Notes: generated by a model not told the origin, from the sequence alone. 64,000 nt of DNA from Opitutaceae bacterium (GCA_002694885.1 NZNM01000140.1:1-64000), one strand, 5' to 3'; shown: positions 18,355 through 29,896, counted from the first letter of the stretch. Numbers and translations: made by a program.

Positions 18355-21300
18355 CTAATCCACCTCGTATACCTCGACGAGAACCACGCCCCGTGTCGAA
18401 TTGGTGCTCTGGACGACTGCAGTATACACACCTGGATCGAGCCAAATAACTTTCGCCGAGGACCGTGAATTTTGGTCGAAGTCAAACGCGCCCGATCGGC
18501 TAGCCGCATCCGTTACCACTGAGCCCTCGTCCTGCCAGTCGTCGTTCTCGGCTATAAAAGTCGAGCCTTCGCTCGTGCTCTGATAGATGCTCAGCAAGGG
18601 ATTCTCTAGGGCGTTAGATACTCCGAGTGCTTCTAGCTCCGAGCCCATCGCTCGAATGAGCATCCGTTTCGGGGCATCGCCAGTGACGGCAAATCCAGCG
18701 ACGGTTACCTGGTTTCCCCGGGCAACTTCACCTCGCATGGAAATGTTAGCCAACGTTGCTGCTTTTGGATCACCTATCGCTTCCGAAACATCGAATACTT
18801 CAACTAAAGCCGTGCCATCAGTCCCGGTGGCGTTTTTCACCACCGCGGTGTAAACTCCCTGCGGCAGTTCAAGAACCATGGCAGCATCGAGACTGCCGAC
18901 TGATAGGGCCGAGGCTCCTACCTGTTGGGAACTGATCGATATTTCAGATGCATTGGCCGCCTCCTGCCAATTATCGTTCGTCGCGAAGGGATCGGTTTCT
19001 CCCAAACGGTAAAGTGATAGTCGCGGGTCCCCGATCGCGTTAAACACACCCCGATTCGCTAGTTCAGGCCCCAAACCTCGGATAAGCACTTTCGTTTTCC
19101 CACCGCCGCTGACAACGAAACCAGCGATCATCGTACTAGATCCCGCTCCAACTTGGCCCCGCATAGAGGTATTCACAAGGAGCTGGCGAGCGGCGACGCC
19201 CTCACGCTGCCCATCAACCGCGTAATTGTCAGAGCCGATCAACAGGCTACCGTTAAGGCCCTTGACTGAATCATCCAACTGCAGAGCCAATGCATATTCA
19301 CCCTTTAGGTCGGCAGTAAGCACTCCTTGGCTATCGATCGACGCCTCTCCCGATGCACCCGATACCCCTAAGCCAAAAGATACAAAAGCCTGCCCATCAG
19401 GACCCGCGATAACGAGAACTTGACCGTCTGACGTATTGGGCAAGACCGCGGTGTAGAATCCATCAAAGTCGGTGCTCGCTCCTCGGCCATTAGCCCTTTC
19501 TCCAGTAAAACTGTAGGATGAATCGGTGAAGAAACCGCTTACACTTTCGAGGTCAGCATTCCCCTCCATTACAACGAGTCCATTTTCATCCCGGTATTGG
19601 AAGGACCCAGATTCCGAAATTTGAAGATCGACGATCTCCATTGGCTCGGAGCCAAAATCTGACAGAAAAACCGCCGACTTGTCCTCTCGCACCATCAAAG
19701 CGAACGTTCCCCCGTCAGGCGAAACAGATCCAAAGTAGAACCTGCGAGAGGGAGCAATGTTGACCTCGATGGTAGCGCTCTCAACCGCTTCCAACCCTTG
19801 AGCAATGCCCCCCGTTTTGATCTCCACCCAATACTGGGTATCTTCCGTTAGGGTATCTGTAGTGTAGCTAGGGCCAGTCGCCCCTTCGATAGGCTTACTA
19901 CGATCTCCCGACACGCCACGATACCACTGGTACGAAAGGCCTGGTCCGGATGCAGCCACAGAGAGCTTTGCCTTTCCTTCTCGCTCGATTAAGACATCCA
20001 CCGGACTCTCAACAATTTTAATCAGGCTCTCCACGGTCAATTGAACGACATTACTGGAAACACCGCCCAGCTCGTTGAATACCTCGACCGAATATGCACC
20101 TGCATCCTCCAAGCTCACCTGGTTGAACAGCAACTCCGTACTATTCGCCCCTTCGATGGGTTGGCCATTACGGAGCCACTGGATATTGGCAGCCGGATAT
20201 GCAGACACCTCGACATCGAGGGCCGTAATGTCACCAACAATAGCCTCCGTGTTCACCGGTTGGCTGACAATAACCGGGGCGGTCTGCACTACCACGTCCA
20301 AGGTTTCTACAGCATCTGTCACACCATCGTTCACTGTCACGGTTACCGTAGTCACACCCAACTCTCCAGCCGCTGGAATGATGAACAGATTGCGGTTCTC
20401 TCCGCTTCCACCGACAGCGATATTCTCATTCGGCAACAAAAGCGTATTCGAGCTTTCCACAGCAATCGATAGATCCGAGGCAGGCGTTTCATCGTCCTGC
20501 ACCGAGAACGCTATTGGGGTGATCGATTCGCCGATCGAAGTAAAGATGGCATCGAGAGGACTGATAGTGGGAGCGGACACCTCTCGTACCTCAAGCTCGA
20601 AGGTTTCGATGACAGTGTTTGCGCCGTCGCTTATTGAAATCGTGATGGTAGCCGTTCCGCTTCTGCCTTCCGTCGCCGAAAGTCCAATCGAGCGATTTCG
20701 GCCTGAACCGCTCAAAACGATCCCCGATTCCCCAATCAAAGCAGTATCGGAGGAAGTCGCCGATACGACTAGATCTGACAAAGTCGTATCAGCATCTCCA
20801 ATTGTGAACTCAAGCAGAGCTGAGGTTACTCCCTCAGGAAGAGAGAGATCGGTCAGTTCGCCAATTATAGGCGATAGGTTGACCGGAGTATCAACAGTGA
20901 CGAACACCGATTCTTCATAAACCCCAAAGTCAGTGGTCACTACCGCCTTCAGTGCATGCGTACCCTCTGACACCGGACTGAAGGTGAAGTCGTAAGGGTC
21001 AGAATTCCCCGTCGCGACAAAGTTGTCGTTATCAAAAAACTGGACGTTTTGCACCGCAGATTCCGTTCCGCTGACGACAACCTGAAAGTCGTCGGCTTGT
21101 CCTGGCTCGTAAGTGCCTCCTAGCAAGCCAACAAAGCTGACAGCAATCGTATCCGCTTCAGTATTACTCCGTTCTACAGAAACAACTACTGTCTCTTCAT
21201 AAACGCCCAATCCGGTCGTGACCACCGCTCTAAACGAGTGGCTACCTTCTGCGGTGGAACTGAATGTGAAATCGTAGGGGGCCGCATTATCGGTAGCAAC

Positions 21301-21834
21301 AAGGTTGTTGTTGTCGAAATATTGCACGCTTTGAATCGTCGACTGGGTCCCGCTTACCGAAACTTGAAAGGCGTACGTCTGTCCTGGCTCGTAGACACCC
21401 CCTTCTAGGCCGCTGAACCCGATAACAATCGTATCCGCCTCGTTGTTACCAGTAGATCCCACGGAACCGGAGGCCGAATTCGAGTAACCTGAATCACCAA
21501 ATTCGTTGAAAGCCCGGACCCGGTAAGTGTAGTTTTGACCCTCTGCGATCGTCGTGTCCTGATAGAACGCCACGTTCGCCCCCACTGTGGCGATCTCAGT
21601 AAAGGATGAACCATCCAAGGAGCGCTCGATGCGGAAGCCGTCTTCGTTGTTGGAATTGTCGTTCCAAGAAAGCGTCAGTTCGGCCGCACTCGCCATGTGA
21701 CCGATGGTGGCAACACCTAGGATCAGCCCAATGAAACGGCGAAGCAACCCTCTGCTCCGGACACCGATTGCTTGAAGATATGATACTGTAAAATGAGTCT
21801 CGCCTGTCATGCTCAGGACAAGGCTTCGTCTCAT
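18355..21834 (-). CDS. Large secreted Fn3/Ig-like repeat protein with duplicated C-terminal domain
   Basis: Fn3 LSWNDNSNNEDGFRIERSLDG; duplicated GG(V/T)YEPGQ...VYEE(T/S)V domain; Ig-like QPVNTEAIVGD; two C-terminal MRG...AGF.V.G...LIR.(L/M)G copies. Confidence 0.8.
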   Translation of the reverse strand: MRRSLVLSMTGETHFTVSYLQAIGVRSRGLLRRFIGLILGVATIGHMASAAELTLSWNDNSNNEDGFRIERSLDGSSFTEIATVGANVAFYQDTTIAEGQNYTYRVRAFNEFGDSGYSNSASGSVGSTGNNEADTIVIGFSGLEGGVYEPGQTYAFQVSVSGTQSTIQSVQYFDNNNLVATDNAAPYDFTFSSTAEGSHSFRAVVTTGLGVYEETVVVSVERSNTEADTIAVSFVGLLGGTYEPGQADDFQVVVSGTESAVQNVQFFDNDNFVATGNSDPYDFTFSPVSEGTHALKAVVTTDFGVYEESVFVTVDTPVNLSPIIGELTDLSLPEGVTSALLEFTIGDADTTLSDLVVSATSSDTALIGESGIVLSGSGRNRSIGLSATEGRSGTATITISISDGANTVIETFELEVREVSAPTISPLDAIFTSIGESITPIAFSVQDDETPASDLSIAVESSNTLLLPNENIAVGGSGENRNLFIIPAAGELGVTTVTVTVNDGVTDAVETLDVVVQTAPVIVSQPVNTEAIVGDITALDVEVSAYPAANIQWLRNGQPIEGANSTELLFNQVSLEDAGAYSVEVFNELGGVSSNVVQLTVESLIKIVESPVDVLIEREGKAKLSVAASGPGLSYQWYRGVSGDRSKPIEGATGPSYTTDTLTEDTQYWVEIKTGGIAQGLEAVESATIEVNIAPSRRFYFGSVSPDGGTFALMVREDKSAVFLSDFGSEPMEIVDLQISESGSFQYRDENGLVVMEGNADLESVSGFFTDSSYSFTGERANGRGASTDFDGFYTAVLPNTSDGQVLVIAGPDGQAFVSFGLGVSGASGEASIDSQGVLTADLKGEYALALQLDDSVKGLNGSLLIGSDNYAVDGQREGVAARQLLVNTSMRGQVGAGSSTMIAGFVVSGGGKTKVLIRGLGPELANRGVFNAIGDPRLSLYRLGETDPFATNDNWQEAANASEISISSQQVGASALSVGSLDAAMVLELPQGVYTAVVKNATGTDGTALVEVFDVSEAIGDPKAATLANISMRGEVARGNQVTVAGFAVTGDAPKRMLIRAMGSELEALGVSNALENPLLSIYQSTSEGSTFIAENDDWQDEGSVVTDAASRSGAFDFDQNSRSSAKVIWLDPGVYTAVVQSTNSTRGVVLVEVYEVD

Positions 21835-22132
21835 TTGCAGAAAACCTGAGGTCGCGCAGAGCGATTTGACGACACTTTTAAAGGCGTAGATAAGCTCCCT
21901 AAATTACCACTGAGGGCTATTCCAATCGAAGCCCGCGGATATCCGCTAAGTCCACTCGTGAAAAAGAGGGCGGATTCTAAAGCAGTAGAGGGCGGCAGTC
22001 GCGGGATCAGTTTCAACCCTCGATTCAAACTACCGCTTTAATACCGAATTCTGCCCCGATTTCCACAAATTCGCCCTCTAGGAAACTAAGGAGCAAAGTT
22101 TTTGGGCAAAGCGCCGACTATCCTAGCTACCG

Positions 22133-23308
22133 ATGGCTCTAATTACGACAAAACGCACTTCTTCCTCGAAATTCCAACTGCGGCACAAGAATGCCAGCTC
22201 TTCAGTTGGATTTCTGGAATCGCAAAAGCTCGCTCGGCAAAAGGGTTATGAAAAGAAAGCCAAACGCTATAAGCTGAAACTGGAGGCCCTCGCTGTTTTC
22301 ACCCAGCAGCTGTCTTCCATGCTAGAAGCCGGACTTCCGCTCGTATCCTCCCTTGAAGCCCTGCAAGACCAGACGGAGGATCAGGTATTCGCCGTCATCA
22401 TTCGCGAAGTTCGTACCGACGTATCCCAAGGTAACAGCTTCTCGGCAGCCTGTCGCAAGTACCCTAATGCTTTCAACAATCTCTTTGTATCCATGGTCGA
22501 AGCCGGAGAGGCCAGCGGAGGCCTGGCAGAGATTCTCGGCAAGGGGGCGAACTACTTCGAATCTACCAACAAACTGATCAAAAAAGTGAAGTCCGCGATG
22601 ACCTATCCAGTCGCTGTAATCGGCCTAGCGGTCATTCTGGTCAATATTCTGTTGATATTGGTTATTCCTGTCTTCGCCGACATGTTTGCCGATTTCGGCA
22701 AAGAACTGCCTGGCCCGACCCTATTCCTCATTAATCTGAGTAACTGGATGCAAGGGAATATTCTTTGGGTGATCGCTGGCGGATTCATATTCTTCCAAGT
22801 GTGGACGCGATTTACGAAAACGCCGAAGGGCAAGCGCTTTCAGGACAACCTCCTTTTCAGGCTGCCCGTATTCGGCAATCTGCTGAAGAAGATCACGCTT
22901 TCTCGCTTTTGCCGCACTTACGCGACGCTTCTGCGAAGCGGCGTGCCCATCCTTCGTTGCTTGGAGATCGTCTCGTCTAGTAGCGGCCGCACTCAGATCG
23001 AGGGCGCTTGTAAAGCAATCAGCAAGGCTATATCCGAAGGTGGCCAAGTCTCGGAAACGGTCGCCAGTATCCAGTTCTTCCCACCTATGATGAAGCATAT
23101 GACCAAGGCCGGGGAACAGACAGGCAACGTTGACGGCATGATGAACAAGATCGCCGACTTCTATGATACAGAAGCTGATGCCATCATCGCCTCACTCACC
23201 TCTTTGATCGAGCCCATGCTCATCGTATTCCTCGGGGTAGTCGTTGGCGGTATCGTTATGGCGATGTTCCTCCCGATCTTCCACCTTTCCTCTGTTGCCG
23301 GTGGCTAA
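22133..23308 (+). CDS. Type II secretion / type IV pilus inner-membrane platform protein (GspF/PilC)
   Basis: FTQQLSSMLEAGLPLVSSLEAL, FCRTYATLLRSGVPILRCLEIV, C-terminal IEPMLIVFLGVVVGGIVMAMFLPIF. Confidence 0.93.
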   Translation: MALITTKRTSSSKFQLRHKNASSSVGFLESQKLARQKGYEKKAKRYKLKLEALAVFTQQLSSMLEAGLPLVSSLEALQDQTEDQVFAVIIREVRTDVSQGNSFSAACRKYPNAFNNLFVSMVEAGEASGGLAEILGKGANYFESTNKLIKKVKSAMTYPVAVIGLAVILVNILLILVIPVFADMFADFGKELPGPTLFLINLSNWMQGNILWVIAGGFIFFQVWTRFTKTPKGKRFQDNLLFRLPVFGNLLKKITLSRFCRTYATLLRSGVPILRCLEIVSSSSGRTQIEGACKAISKAISEGGQVSETVASIQFFPPMMKHMTKAGEQTGNVDGMMNKIADFYDTEADAIIASLTSLIEPMLIVFLGVVVGGIVMAMFLPIFHLSSVAGG

Positions 23309-23309
23309 A

Positions 23310-24446
23310 ATCGGCCCCGCTGAATCACCGAAAATTTCGATCTACAAGGAGAAATGCCCCGACCTGGTTCTGACGGACTTGAAGATGGAACAGATGGACG
23401 GACTCGAGCTCATGAGGCGTCTCAAAGAAATTGATCCCAACGTATTCGTGATCGTCATGACAGCTCATGCTGACGTCGAGAACGCGATGGCATCGATCAA
23501 ACTGGGGGCTTTCGACTACTTGACCAAGCCCTTTAAGCTAGACCAACTCATGGCAGCGATTAATCGGGCCGATGAGCGGATCGATGCGATGATCGCTAGC
23601 GAGGGGCACGATTCGAATTTCGCTTTGCTCTGAGATTCCGACGCATCGCGAAAACTCAAACAATCGGTCAGCCGTATCGCCGAATCCAATTCACCCGTCT
23701 TAATTAAAGGGCCCAAGGGAACGCAAAAGGAACTGGTGGCCTCCGCGATTCATGGGGCAAGTGTGGGGGAGGATGAAAATGAACAGCCCTTCGAATCTAT
23801 TGACTGCGCCAATAGCGCCTCAGATGAAATCGTCGATCGGCTAATCGGCTCCGACAAGTGCGGCGGTGGACTCGTAAAAGATGCGGCTAGAGGTACGGTT
23901 CTAGTGGAGAACGTCGATCAGCTTCCCATCGAACTCCAGCCCGACTTGGGGAGTCCTATGCGCAAAGCTAAAGACGAAGCCCGTTTCTTGTTCACGACGG
24001 CTGCGGACTTGGATGGAGCTGTCGCGGACGAGAGCTTTGACGAATCTCTCTTTTATAGAATTTCGACGCAGTCTATCGATTGCCCGAGTCTAGAGAAACG
24101 CTTGGAAGATATTCCCCTATTTGCTGAATCCGTTTTGCAAGGTCTTGGAAAAGAATCCGTGCAGATCAGCGAGGCCGCCCGGCGGCTCTTGCAAAGCTAT
24201 GGGTGGCCCGGAAATTTCACCGAGTTTCGACAAGTGATCGAGAATGCCGCTGCGGACTGCAGTGACGACACAATCGAAGAGGCCGACCTGCCCGACTGTA
24301 TCCGCGAAACCAATCAATGGTCCTCGCTAGCAGATCATCTTGAGGCAGCCAGTCGCGAATACAAAGCTCGGATTTTGAATGCTTGCCAAGGCGACTCCAA
24401 GAAGGCTGCCAAAATTCTGGACTGCAAGCCTTCCGAGTTGTCGTAA
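23310..24446 (+). pseudogene. Degenerate NtrC-type response regulator split by an in-frame TGA
   Basis: Receiver C-terminal half EKCPDLVLTDLKMEQMDGLELMRRL...SIKLGAFDYLTKPF; TGA at 23631-23633; same-frame continuation DSDASRKLKQSVSRIAESNSPVLIKGPKGTQKELVASAIHG...; no N-terminal DD pocket, no canonical Walker A, no GAFTGA. Confidence 0.75.
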
Positions 24447-24695
24447 GCGCGATCCGGCAAAACTCTTCCGGAATCTTTGAGTTTAGCCCGCTCCGTTCGC
24501 TCGGAGATCGCGCTTGGCTATTCTCAGGCCTTGAGAAAGCATGATGATAACTAGCAATTTCGGTCATGCGGGAGTAACAGGTAGCAAGGAGAATCTTCTT
24601 ATTAATTCCGAATTTGGCTTTCGACTGATATGCCCGTCCGTTTCGCCTTGCGCCTCTTTCCAACAGTGTGACACAACTTGGGCAAATCTCACCAC

Positions 24696-27600
24696 ATGCC
24701 CAAGCGTACTGACATCGAAACAATTCTTATTATCGGGGCTGGCCCTATCGTCATTGGCCAAGCCTGCGAATTTGACTATTCAGGAACACAGGCCTGCAAG
24801 GCGCTAAAAGAAGAAGGCTACAAAGTCATTCTGATTAATAGCAATCCCGCCACCATCATGACGGATCCCGAGTTCGCGGACGTCACTTACATCGAACCTT
24901 TGACGATAGAAGCCGTTGAAAAGATTATCGCGAAAGAAAAACCGGATGCTCTCTTGCCAACGCTCGGCGGACAAACGGCTTTGAATTTATCGCTAGATCT
25001 CGAGAAAGCAGGCATTCTAGCGGAACACGGCGTGGAAATGATCGGGGCCCGACCCGATGCGATTAAAAAGGGGGAGGACCGTGAGCTCTTTAAGGAAGCC
25101 ATGCTGAAGATTGGGCTCGATGTCGCCCGATCCCAGACCGTGAAATCTCTAGCCGCAGCCAAAGAAGCTGCGGTAGCGATCGGCACGTACCCCTTCATTA
25201 TTCGCCCCAGCTTTACGCTCGGCGGCTCAGGCGGAGGCATCGCTTACAATAAGGAGGAGTTCGAGCAAATCGTCTCCCATGGATTGGAGGTTTCCCCCGT
25301 ACATGAGGTGCTCATCGAAGAGTGCTTGCTCGGCTGGAAGGAATACGAGATGGAGGTCATGCGGGACCGGAAGGACCAGTGCGTCGTCATTTGCTCCATC
25401 GAAAATTTCGACCCCATGGGAGTCCATACAGGGGACTCCATTACCGTGGCCCCTTCGATGACTCTAACCGATCGCGAATACCAATCCATGCGCGACGCCT
25501 CCTTCGCCGTAATCCGGGAGATCGGCGTGGAGACGGGAGGTTCGAATATCCAGTTCTCTGTTTGCCCGGATACCGGACGCATGGTTGTCATCGAGATGAA
25601 TCCACGCGTATCCAGAAGTTCCGCTCTAGCCTCGAAAGCAACTGGATTCCCAATCGCCAAGTTCGCTGCCAAGCTCGCTGTAGGCTACAGTCTGGACGAA
25701 ATCCCGAATGATATCACTCAGAAAACGCCGGCCAGCTTTGAGCCAACCATAGACTACGTCGTCACTAAAATTCCCCGCTTCACATTCGAAAAATTCCCGG
25801 GCACCGATGATACGCTGACTTCATCCATGAAGTCGGTCGGGGAAACCATGGCCATCGGTATGACATTCAAGGAAAGTTTTCAGAAGGCGTTGCGTTCATT
25901 GGAGATCGGTTCGTGGGGGTTCGGGGGTGGTAAACTTGGGGACGACGAGTTGCCTAGCAAAGACGTCATCAAAGGGAAACTCGTTCGCCCAAATGCGGAA
26001 CGGGTTTTCTATCTTCGGTACGCCTTCAAGGCAGGCTTTTCTGCGGAGGAGATATTCGAGCTAACCAAGATAGATCCCTGGTTTATACGCCAATTAGAAC
26101 AAATTAGCGAACTAGAGGATGAGATAAAATCCAAAAATTTGGATACAATTGATCCAGACCGGCTACGTTTGGCTAAAGAGTACGGATTTTCGGATCGCCA
26201 GTTGGGTGGGCTTCTAGATTGCCCATGGAATCAGGTTAAAGAAAAACGCAAGAGCCTGGAAATCGAGACGGTATATCGGTTGGTCGATACTTGCGCGGCT
26301 GAGTTTTCTGCAGAAACTCCGTATTATTATTCTTCATACGGAATTGAGAACGAGATCTCTCCTTCCGAAAAGGAGAAGATCATGATTATCGGTGGGGGGC
26401 CCAATCGAATTGGACAGGGAATCGAGTTCGACTACTGTTGCGTGCACGCCTCCTTCGCGCTTCAAGAACTTGGATACGAGTCGGTGATGGTTAATTCCAA
26501 TCCGGAAACTGTATCCACAGACTACGACACTTCCGACAGATTGTTTTTCGAGCCTCTCACCTTGGAGGATGTCCTAGAGATCTACAATCAAGAAGGTTGC
26601 GCCGGAGCTATCGTTCAATACGGCGGGCAAACGCCACTGAACCTAGCTTCGCAATTGAAAGCCCATGGGGTTAACATAATAGGCACGTCTCCCGAAAGCA
26701 TCGACACGGCTGAAGACCGCGAGCTATTTAAGCGCGTCCTCGATGAAGTCGGACTCAAGCAACCGGAGAATCTAACGGCACTCAACGAAACTGAAGCCTA
26801 CGAGATGGCGGAACAAGTAGGCTTCCCGATTCTCGTGCGCCCATCTTTCGTTCTTGGCGGCCGCGGCATGTTTATCGTCTACAGTATGGATGAGCTGAGA
26901 GGCGTCATTCGAGAGGCCTTTGAAGCTTCCCCGGGAAAGCCTGTGCTTCTCGACAAGTTTCTCGAGGACGCGATCGAGCTCGATGTCGATTGTATTTCCG
27001 ATGGCGAAACCACGCTGATCGGCGGTATGCTCGAGCATATCGAGTTCGCTGGCGTTCACAGCGGCGATGCAGCGATGGTTCTACCGCCGCACACGTTGGG
27101 CGAGGAAATGATCGAAACGGTTAGGCAAGCCAGCTATCGCCTGGCAAAAGCTCTCAACGTGGTTGGATTAATGAATATCCAGTTCGCTATCAAAGACGAT
27201 CAGCTCTACGTGCTGGAAGTAAATCCACGAGCCTCGCGAACCGTTCCTTTCGTTTCGAAAGCGATTGGCGTGCCGTTGGCAAAGCTTGCCGCCAAGATCA
27301 TGACCGGGAAGACGCTACCTGAGCTCGGATTTACCGAAGAAATGACCCCGAAGCACTGGTGTATCAAGGAGTCGGTCTTCCCCTTCGTCCGCTTCCCCGG
27401 CACTACCATTCGATTAGGCCCGGAAATGCGTTCGACCGGAGAGGTCATGGGACTTGATACAGATTTCGGAATCGCATTCGCCAAGACGCAAGCGGCCGCA
27501 AAGCCGGGTCTTCCCACCGAAGGCAACGTCTTCCTAAGTGTTAAGGACAGCGACAAGTCTAAGGCAGTAGAACTCGCGAAGGACCTCGCTTCACTGGGCT

Positions 27601-27932
27601 TTCAGATCTATTCGACCAGTGGTACTGCTGGCTACCTCAAAGAGAATGGCATCGAAACAAAGAAGCTATTTCGCATCGCGGAAGGCCGGCCCAACGTTAT
27701 TGATCTCATCAAGAACGGAGAGATGCAGATGGTCATCAATACGCCCTCCGGTATGATTCCACGCAAAGACGAGAACCACATCCGATCGGTCGCCTACGCC
27801 AACAGCATCTGCATCATGACTACTATCACTGGAGCAATGGCGGCCGTAGCAGGTATCGGCTCTTTGAAGGAGAAGGATTTCGAGGTACGGTCTCTGCAAA
27901 GCTACGTGGCTAAGAACGTGGCTACGGTCTAG
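24696..27932 (+). CDS. carB: Carbamoyl-phosphate synthase large subunit
   Basis: [37 protein letters not shown]; duplicated ATP-grasp halves; ATG at 24696. Confidence 0.97.
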   Translation: MPKRTDIETILIIGAGPIVIGQACEFDYSGTQACKALKEEGYKVILINSNPATIMTDPEFADVTYIEPLTIEAVEKIIAKEKPDALLPTLGGQTALNLSLDLEKAGILAEHGVEMIGARPDAIKKGEDRELFKEAMLKIGLDVARSQTVKSLAAAKEAAVAIGTYPFIIRPSFTLGGSGGGIAYNKEEFEQIVSHGLEVSPVHEVLIEECLLGWKEYEMEVMRDRKDQCVVICSIENFDPMGVHTGDSITVAPSMTLTDREYQSMRDASFAVIREIGVETGGSNIQFSVCPDTGRMVVIEMNPRVSRSSALASKATGFPIAKFAAKLAVGYSLDEIPNDITQKTPASFEPTIDYVVTKIPRFTFEKFPGTDDTLTSSMKSVGETMAIGMTFKESFQKALRSLEIGSWGFGGGKLGDDELPSKDVIKGKLVRPNAERVFYLRYAFKAGFSAEEIFELTKIDPWFIRQLEQISELEDEIKSKNLDTIDPDRLRLAKEYGFSDRQLGGLLDCPWNQVKEKRKSLEIETVYRLVDTCAAEFSAETPYYYSSYGIENEISPSEKEKIMIIGGGPNRIGQGIEFDYCCVHASFALQELGYESVMVNSNPETVSTDYDTSDRLFFEPLTLEDVLEIYNQEGCAGAIVQYGGQTPLNLASQLKAHGVNIIGTSPESIDTAEDRELFKRVLDEVGLKQPENLTALNETEAYEMAEQVGFPILVRPSFVLGGRGMFIVYSMDELRGVIREAFEASPGKPVLLDKFLEDAIELDVDCISDGETTLIGGMLEHIEFAGVHSGDAAMVLPPHTLGEEMIETVRQASYRLAKALNVVGLMNIQFAIKDDQLYVLEVNPRASRTVPFVSKAIGVPLAKLAAKIMTGKTLPELGFTEEMTPKHWCIKESVFPFVRFPGTTIRLGPEMRSTGEVMGLDTDFGIAFAKTQAAAKPGLPTEGNVFLSVKDSDKSKAVELAKDLASLGFQIYSTSGTAGYLKENGIETKKLFRIAEGRPNVIDLIKNGEMQMVINTPSGMIPRKDENHIRSVAYANSICIMTTITGAMAAVAGIGSLKEKDFEVRSLQSYVAKNVATV

Positions 27933-28003
27933 ATCACAGAATCCTTCTTGTGAAAGGCAATTAAGAGCCCTTCGCTCTAAGTCGATATACCGCTTTACAA
28001 GTT

Positions 28004-28864
28004 ATGAGCAGCCAACCATCAAGACTGGTCGCATTACTCTCCGGTCCCGACCAAAGGGGCCTTGTGGCCATGGTCTCCAACTGGATATTCGAGCGCCAAG
28101 GGAACATCATCCATGCCGACCAGCATCGCGACCAAGAGGAGGGCGTGTTTTTTCAGCGCATCGAGTGGGCTATTGAGCCAGATACCGATCCTGCCGAGGA
28201 AGCTGAAGCGTTCGGGGTGTTCGGCGACTCGCTAGGAATGCGCACTCAAGTCGCTATCGCCGGCGTGAAACCAAGGGTCGCCATTCTCGTTTCCAAAGCG
28301 GATCACTGTTTTCACGACTTGATGCTCCGCTGGAAAGCTGGGGACCACCCATGCGATATCGTCTTGGTGATCTCCAACCACGACGATCTAAGAGCCGCAT
28401 CAGAACAATACGGCGTTCACTACGAACACATTCCGGTGACAAAGGATACTAAGTCCGAAGCCGAGGCCCAACAGCTTTCACTGCTCAAGCAAAACGGCAT
28501 CGAACTAGTCATTATGGCTCGCTACATGCAAATCCTATCCAGCATCTTTCTCGATACCTTTGGCAAGCCCGTTATCAATATCCACCACTCGTTCCTACCC
28601 GCCTTCGCCGGGGCTAAGCCCTACCACCAGGCGCACAAAAAAGGAGTCAAACTGATCGGGGCCACGGCCCACTACACCACCGCCGATCTCGACCAAGGGC
28701 CAATAATCCACCAAGCTGTAGCCCAGATCACCCATCGTAACAGCGTTCGCGACCTCATCCGCAAAGGGCGAGACCTGGAAAAACTCACCCTAGCCCAAGC
28801 AGTTTCCTGGCACTTGGAAAACCGTATTCTCGTCTACGAGAACAAAACCGTGGTTTTCGATTAG
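28004..28864 (+). CDS. purU: Formyltetrahydrofolate deformylase
   Basis: N-terminal ACT-like region (LLSGPDQRGLVAMVSNWIFERQGNIIHADQH) and formyltransferase fold INIHHSFLPAFAGAKPYHQAHKKGVKLIGATAHY. Confidence 0.95.
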   Translation: MSSQPSRLVALLSGPDQRGLVAMVSNWIFERQGNIIHADQHRDQEEGVFFQRIEWAIEPDTDPAEEAEAFGVFGDSLGMRTQVAIAGVKPRVAILVSKADHCFHDLMLRWKAGDHPCDIVLVISNHDDLRAASEQYGVHYEHIPVTKDTKSEAEAQQLSLLKQNGIELVIMARYMQILSSIFLDTFGKPVINIHHSFLPAFAGAKPYHQAHKKGVKLIGATAHYTTADLDQGPIIHQAVAQITHRNSVRDLIRKGRDLEKLTLAQAVSWHLENRILVYENKTVVFD

Positions 28865-28878
28865 AGGAAATTCCGAGC

Positions 28879-29034
28879 TTATCGAAACCCACCGCGCCTA
28901 GTAAAATCAACCACCAGCTCTCCGCTATAACCCATCAGGCGACCAGTTTCCTGCATAACCTTAGACAAATAACTGGTCATATGCGGTGATCTTGCCCGCT
29001 TCTTACTCGTACTCGGGCGGTGGCCCCAATTCAT
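28879..29034 (-). CDS. Candidate 51-aa basic small protein (absent from the ORF track)
   Basis: ATG...TAA: MNWGHRPSTSKKRARSPHMTSYLSKVMQETGRLMGYSGELVVDFTRRGGFR; fills the purU-29142 gap; no strong Shine-Dalgarno. Confidence 0.3.
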   Translation of the reverse strand: MNWGHRPSTSKKRARSPHMTSYLSKVMQETGRLMGYSGELVVDFTRRGGFR

Positions 29035-29141
29035 GCGGCAAGGGCCTGGTGTGGGAATCTTAGCCTTCCTGCTGCGAAATTGCTTTAAATTGGGCTGAAA
29101 ACGCGCTCAATCACCCATTCTCATCAACAAGCCCAGGTAAA

Positions 29142-29831
29142 ATGGCCCAATCAAAAGACGACAACCCGAAACCCAAAAGCGACGAGCGCAATATCGTGGA
29201 TGCCGCCGCATCAAGCGGAGCCGATCTCGAGGATCAGCTCGCTCTGATTTGGGAGGAGAACAAGAAATTCATCATTTACTGCGTAGCGGGCATCTTCGCC
29301 GTTTTCGGGATCTACCACTTCAGCAAATTCATGGTTGCCCAGGCTGAGGCCTCGCTTAAGGAGGATTATGCCTCGGCTGACGACAGTGCCTCCAAGCTAG
29401 TCTTTGCAGAAAAGGAATCTGGTAACCCGCTTGGCGGCTTCGCCTATAGCGAGCTGGCTGGAGAAGCTTATGAGAACGGGGATTTTCAAAAAGCGGCTGA
29501 TTACTATAGCAGCGCGGCGAAATCAGCGAAAGGGGCCATTCGGGACGCAGCTCTGATGGGGCAAGCCATGTCGTTGATGCAAAGCGGTCGCAGCGGAGAG
29601 GCCAGAGAGATTTTGGAAGATATCGCCTCCAATGAGGAGGCCGGAAACGCGGCTGAGGCACGATATCGCCTAGCGGAGCTGGCCGTTGCTGATGAAGATT
29701 ACGAAGTCGCTCGCAATCTTATTACCGAGATACAATCCAACTTTTCGCAAGAGACGTTTTATTGGATACAAAAAGCCATGTCTCTGCAGAGCAAACTGCC
29801 TCCAGTAGAGAACGCCGCTGGCGAAAGCTGA
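29142..29831 (+). CDS. Tetratricopeptide membrane-anchored protein (YfgM-like)
   Basis: Single TM KFIIYCVAGIFAVFGIYHF and TPR-like region EAYENGDFQKAADYYSSAAK. Confidence 0.65.
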   Translation: MAQSKDDNPKPKSDERNIVDAAASSGADLEDQLALIWEENKKFIIYCVAGIFAVFGIYHFSKFMVAQAEASLKEDYASADDSASKLVFAEKESGNPLGGFAYSELAGEAYENGDFQKAADYYSSAAKSAKGAIRDAALMGQAMSLMQSGRSGEAREILEDIASNEEAGNAAEARYRLAELAVADEDYEVARNLITEIQSNFSQETFYWIQKAMSLQSKLPPVENAAGES

Positions 29832-29896
29832 GCGAATCGTGGCCACTCGGCATGGGCTGGATTCGGTTCGAGTTCTTCGGTGACAAGACTCACGCT

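Noticed and set aside
20075-20920. 281-aa plus-strand ORF opposite the large Ig/Fn3 protein
   Set aside because: Ser/Thr/Val-rich low-complexity shadow of the minus-strand coding frame; the minus strand has clear domains
23631-23633. UGA as selenocysteine in the NtrC-like gene
   Set aside because: Receiver N-terminus is already missing and no SECIS-like hairpin is evident immediately downstream; nonsense or decay is simpler
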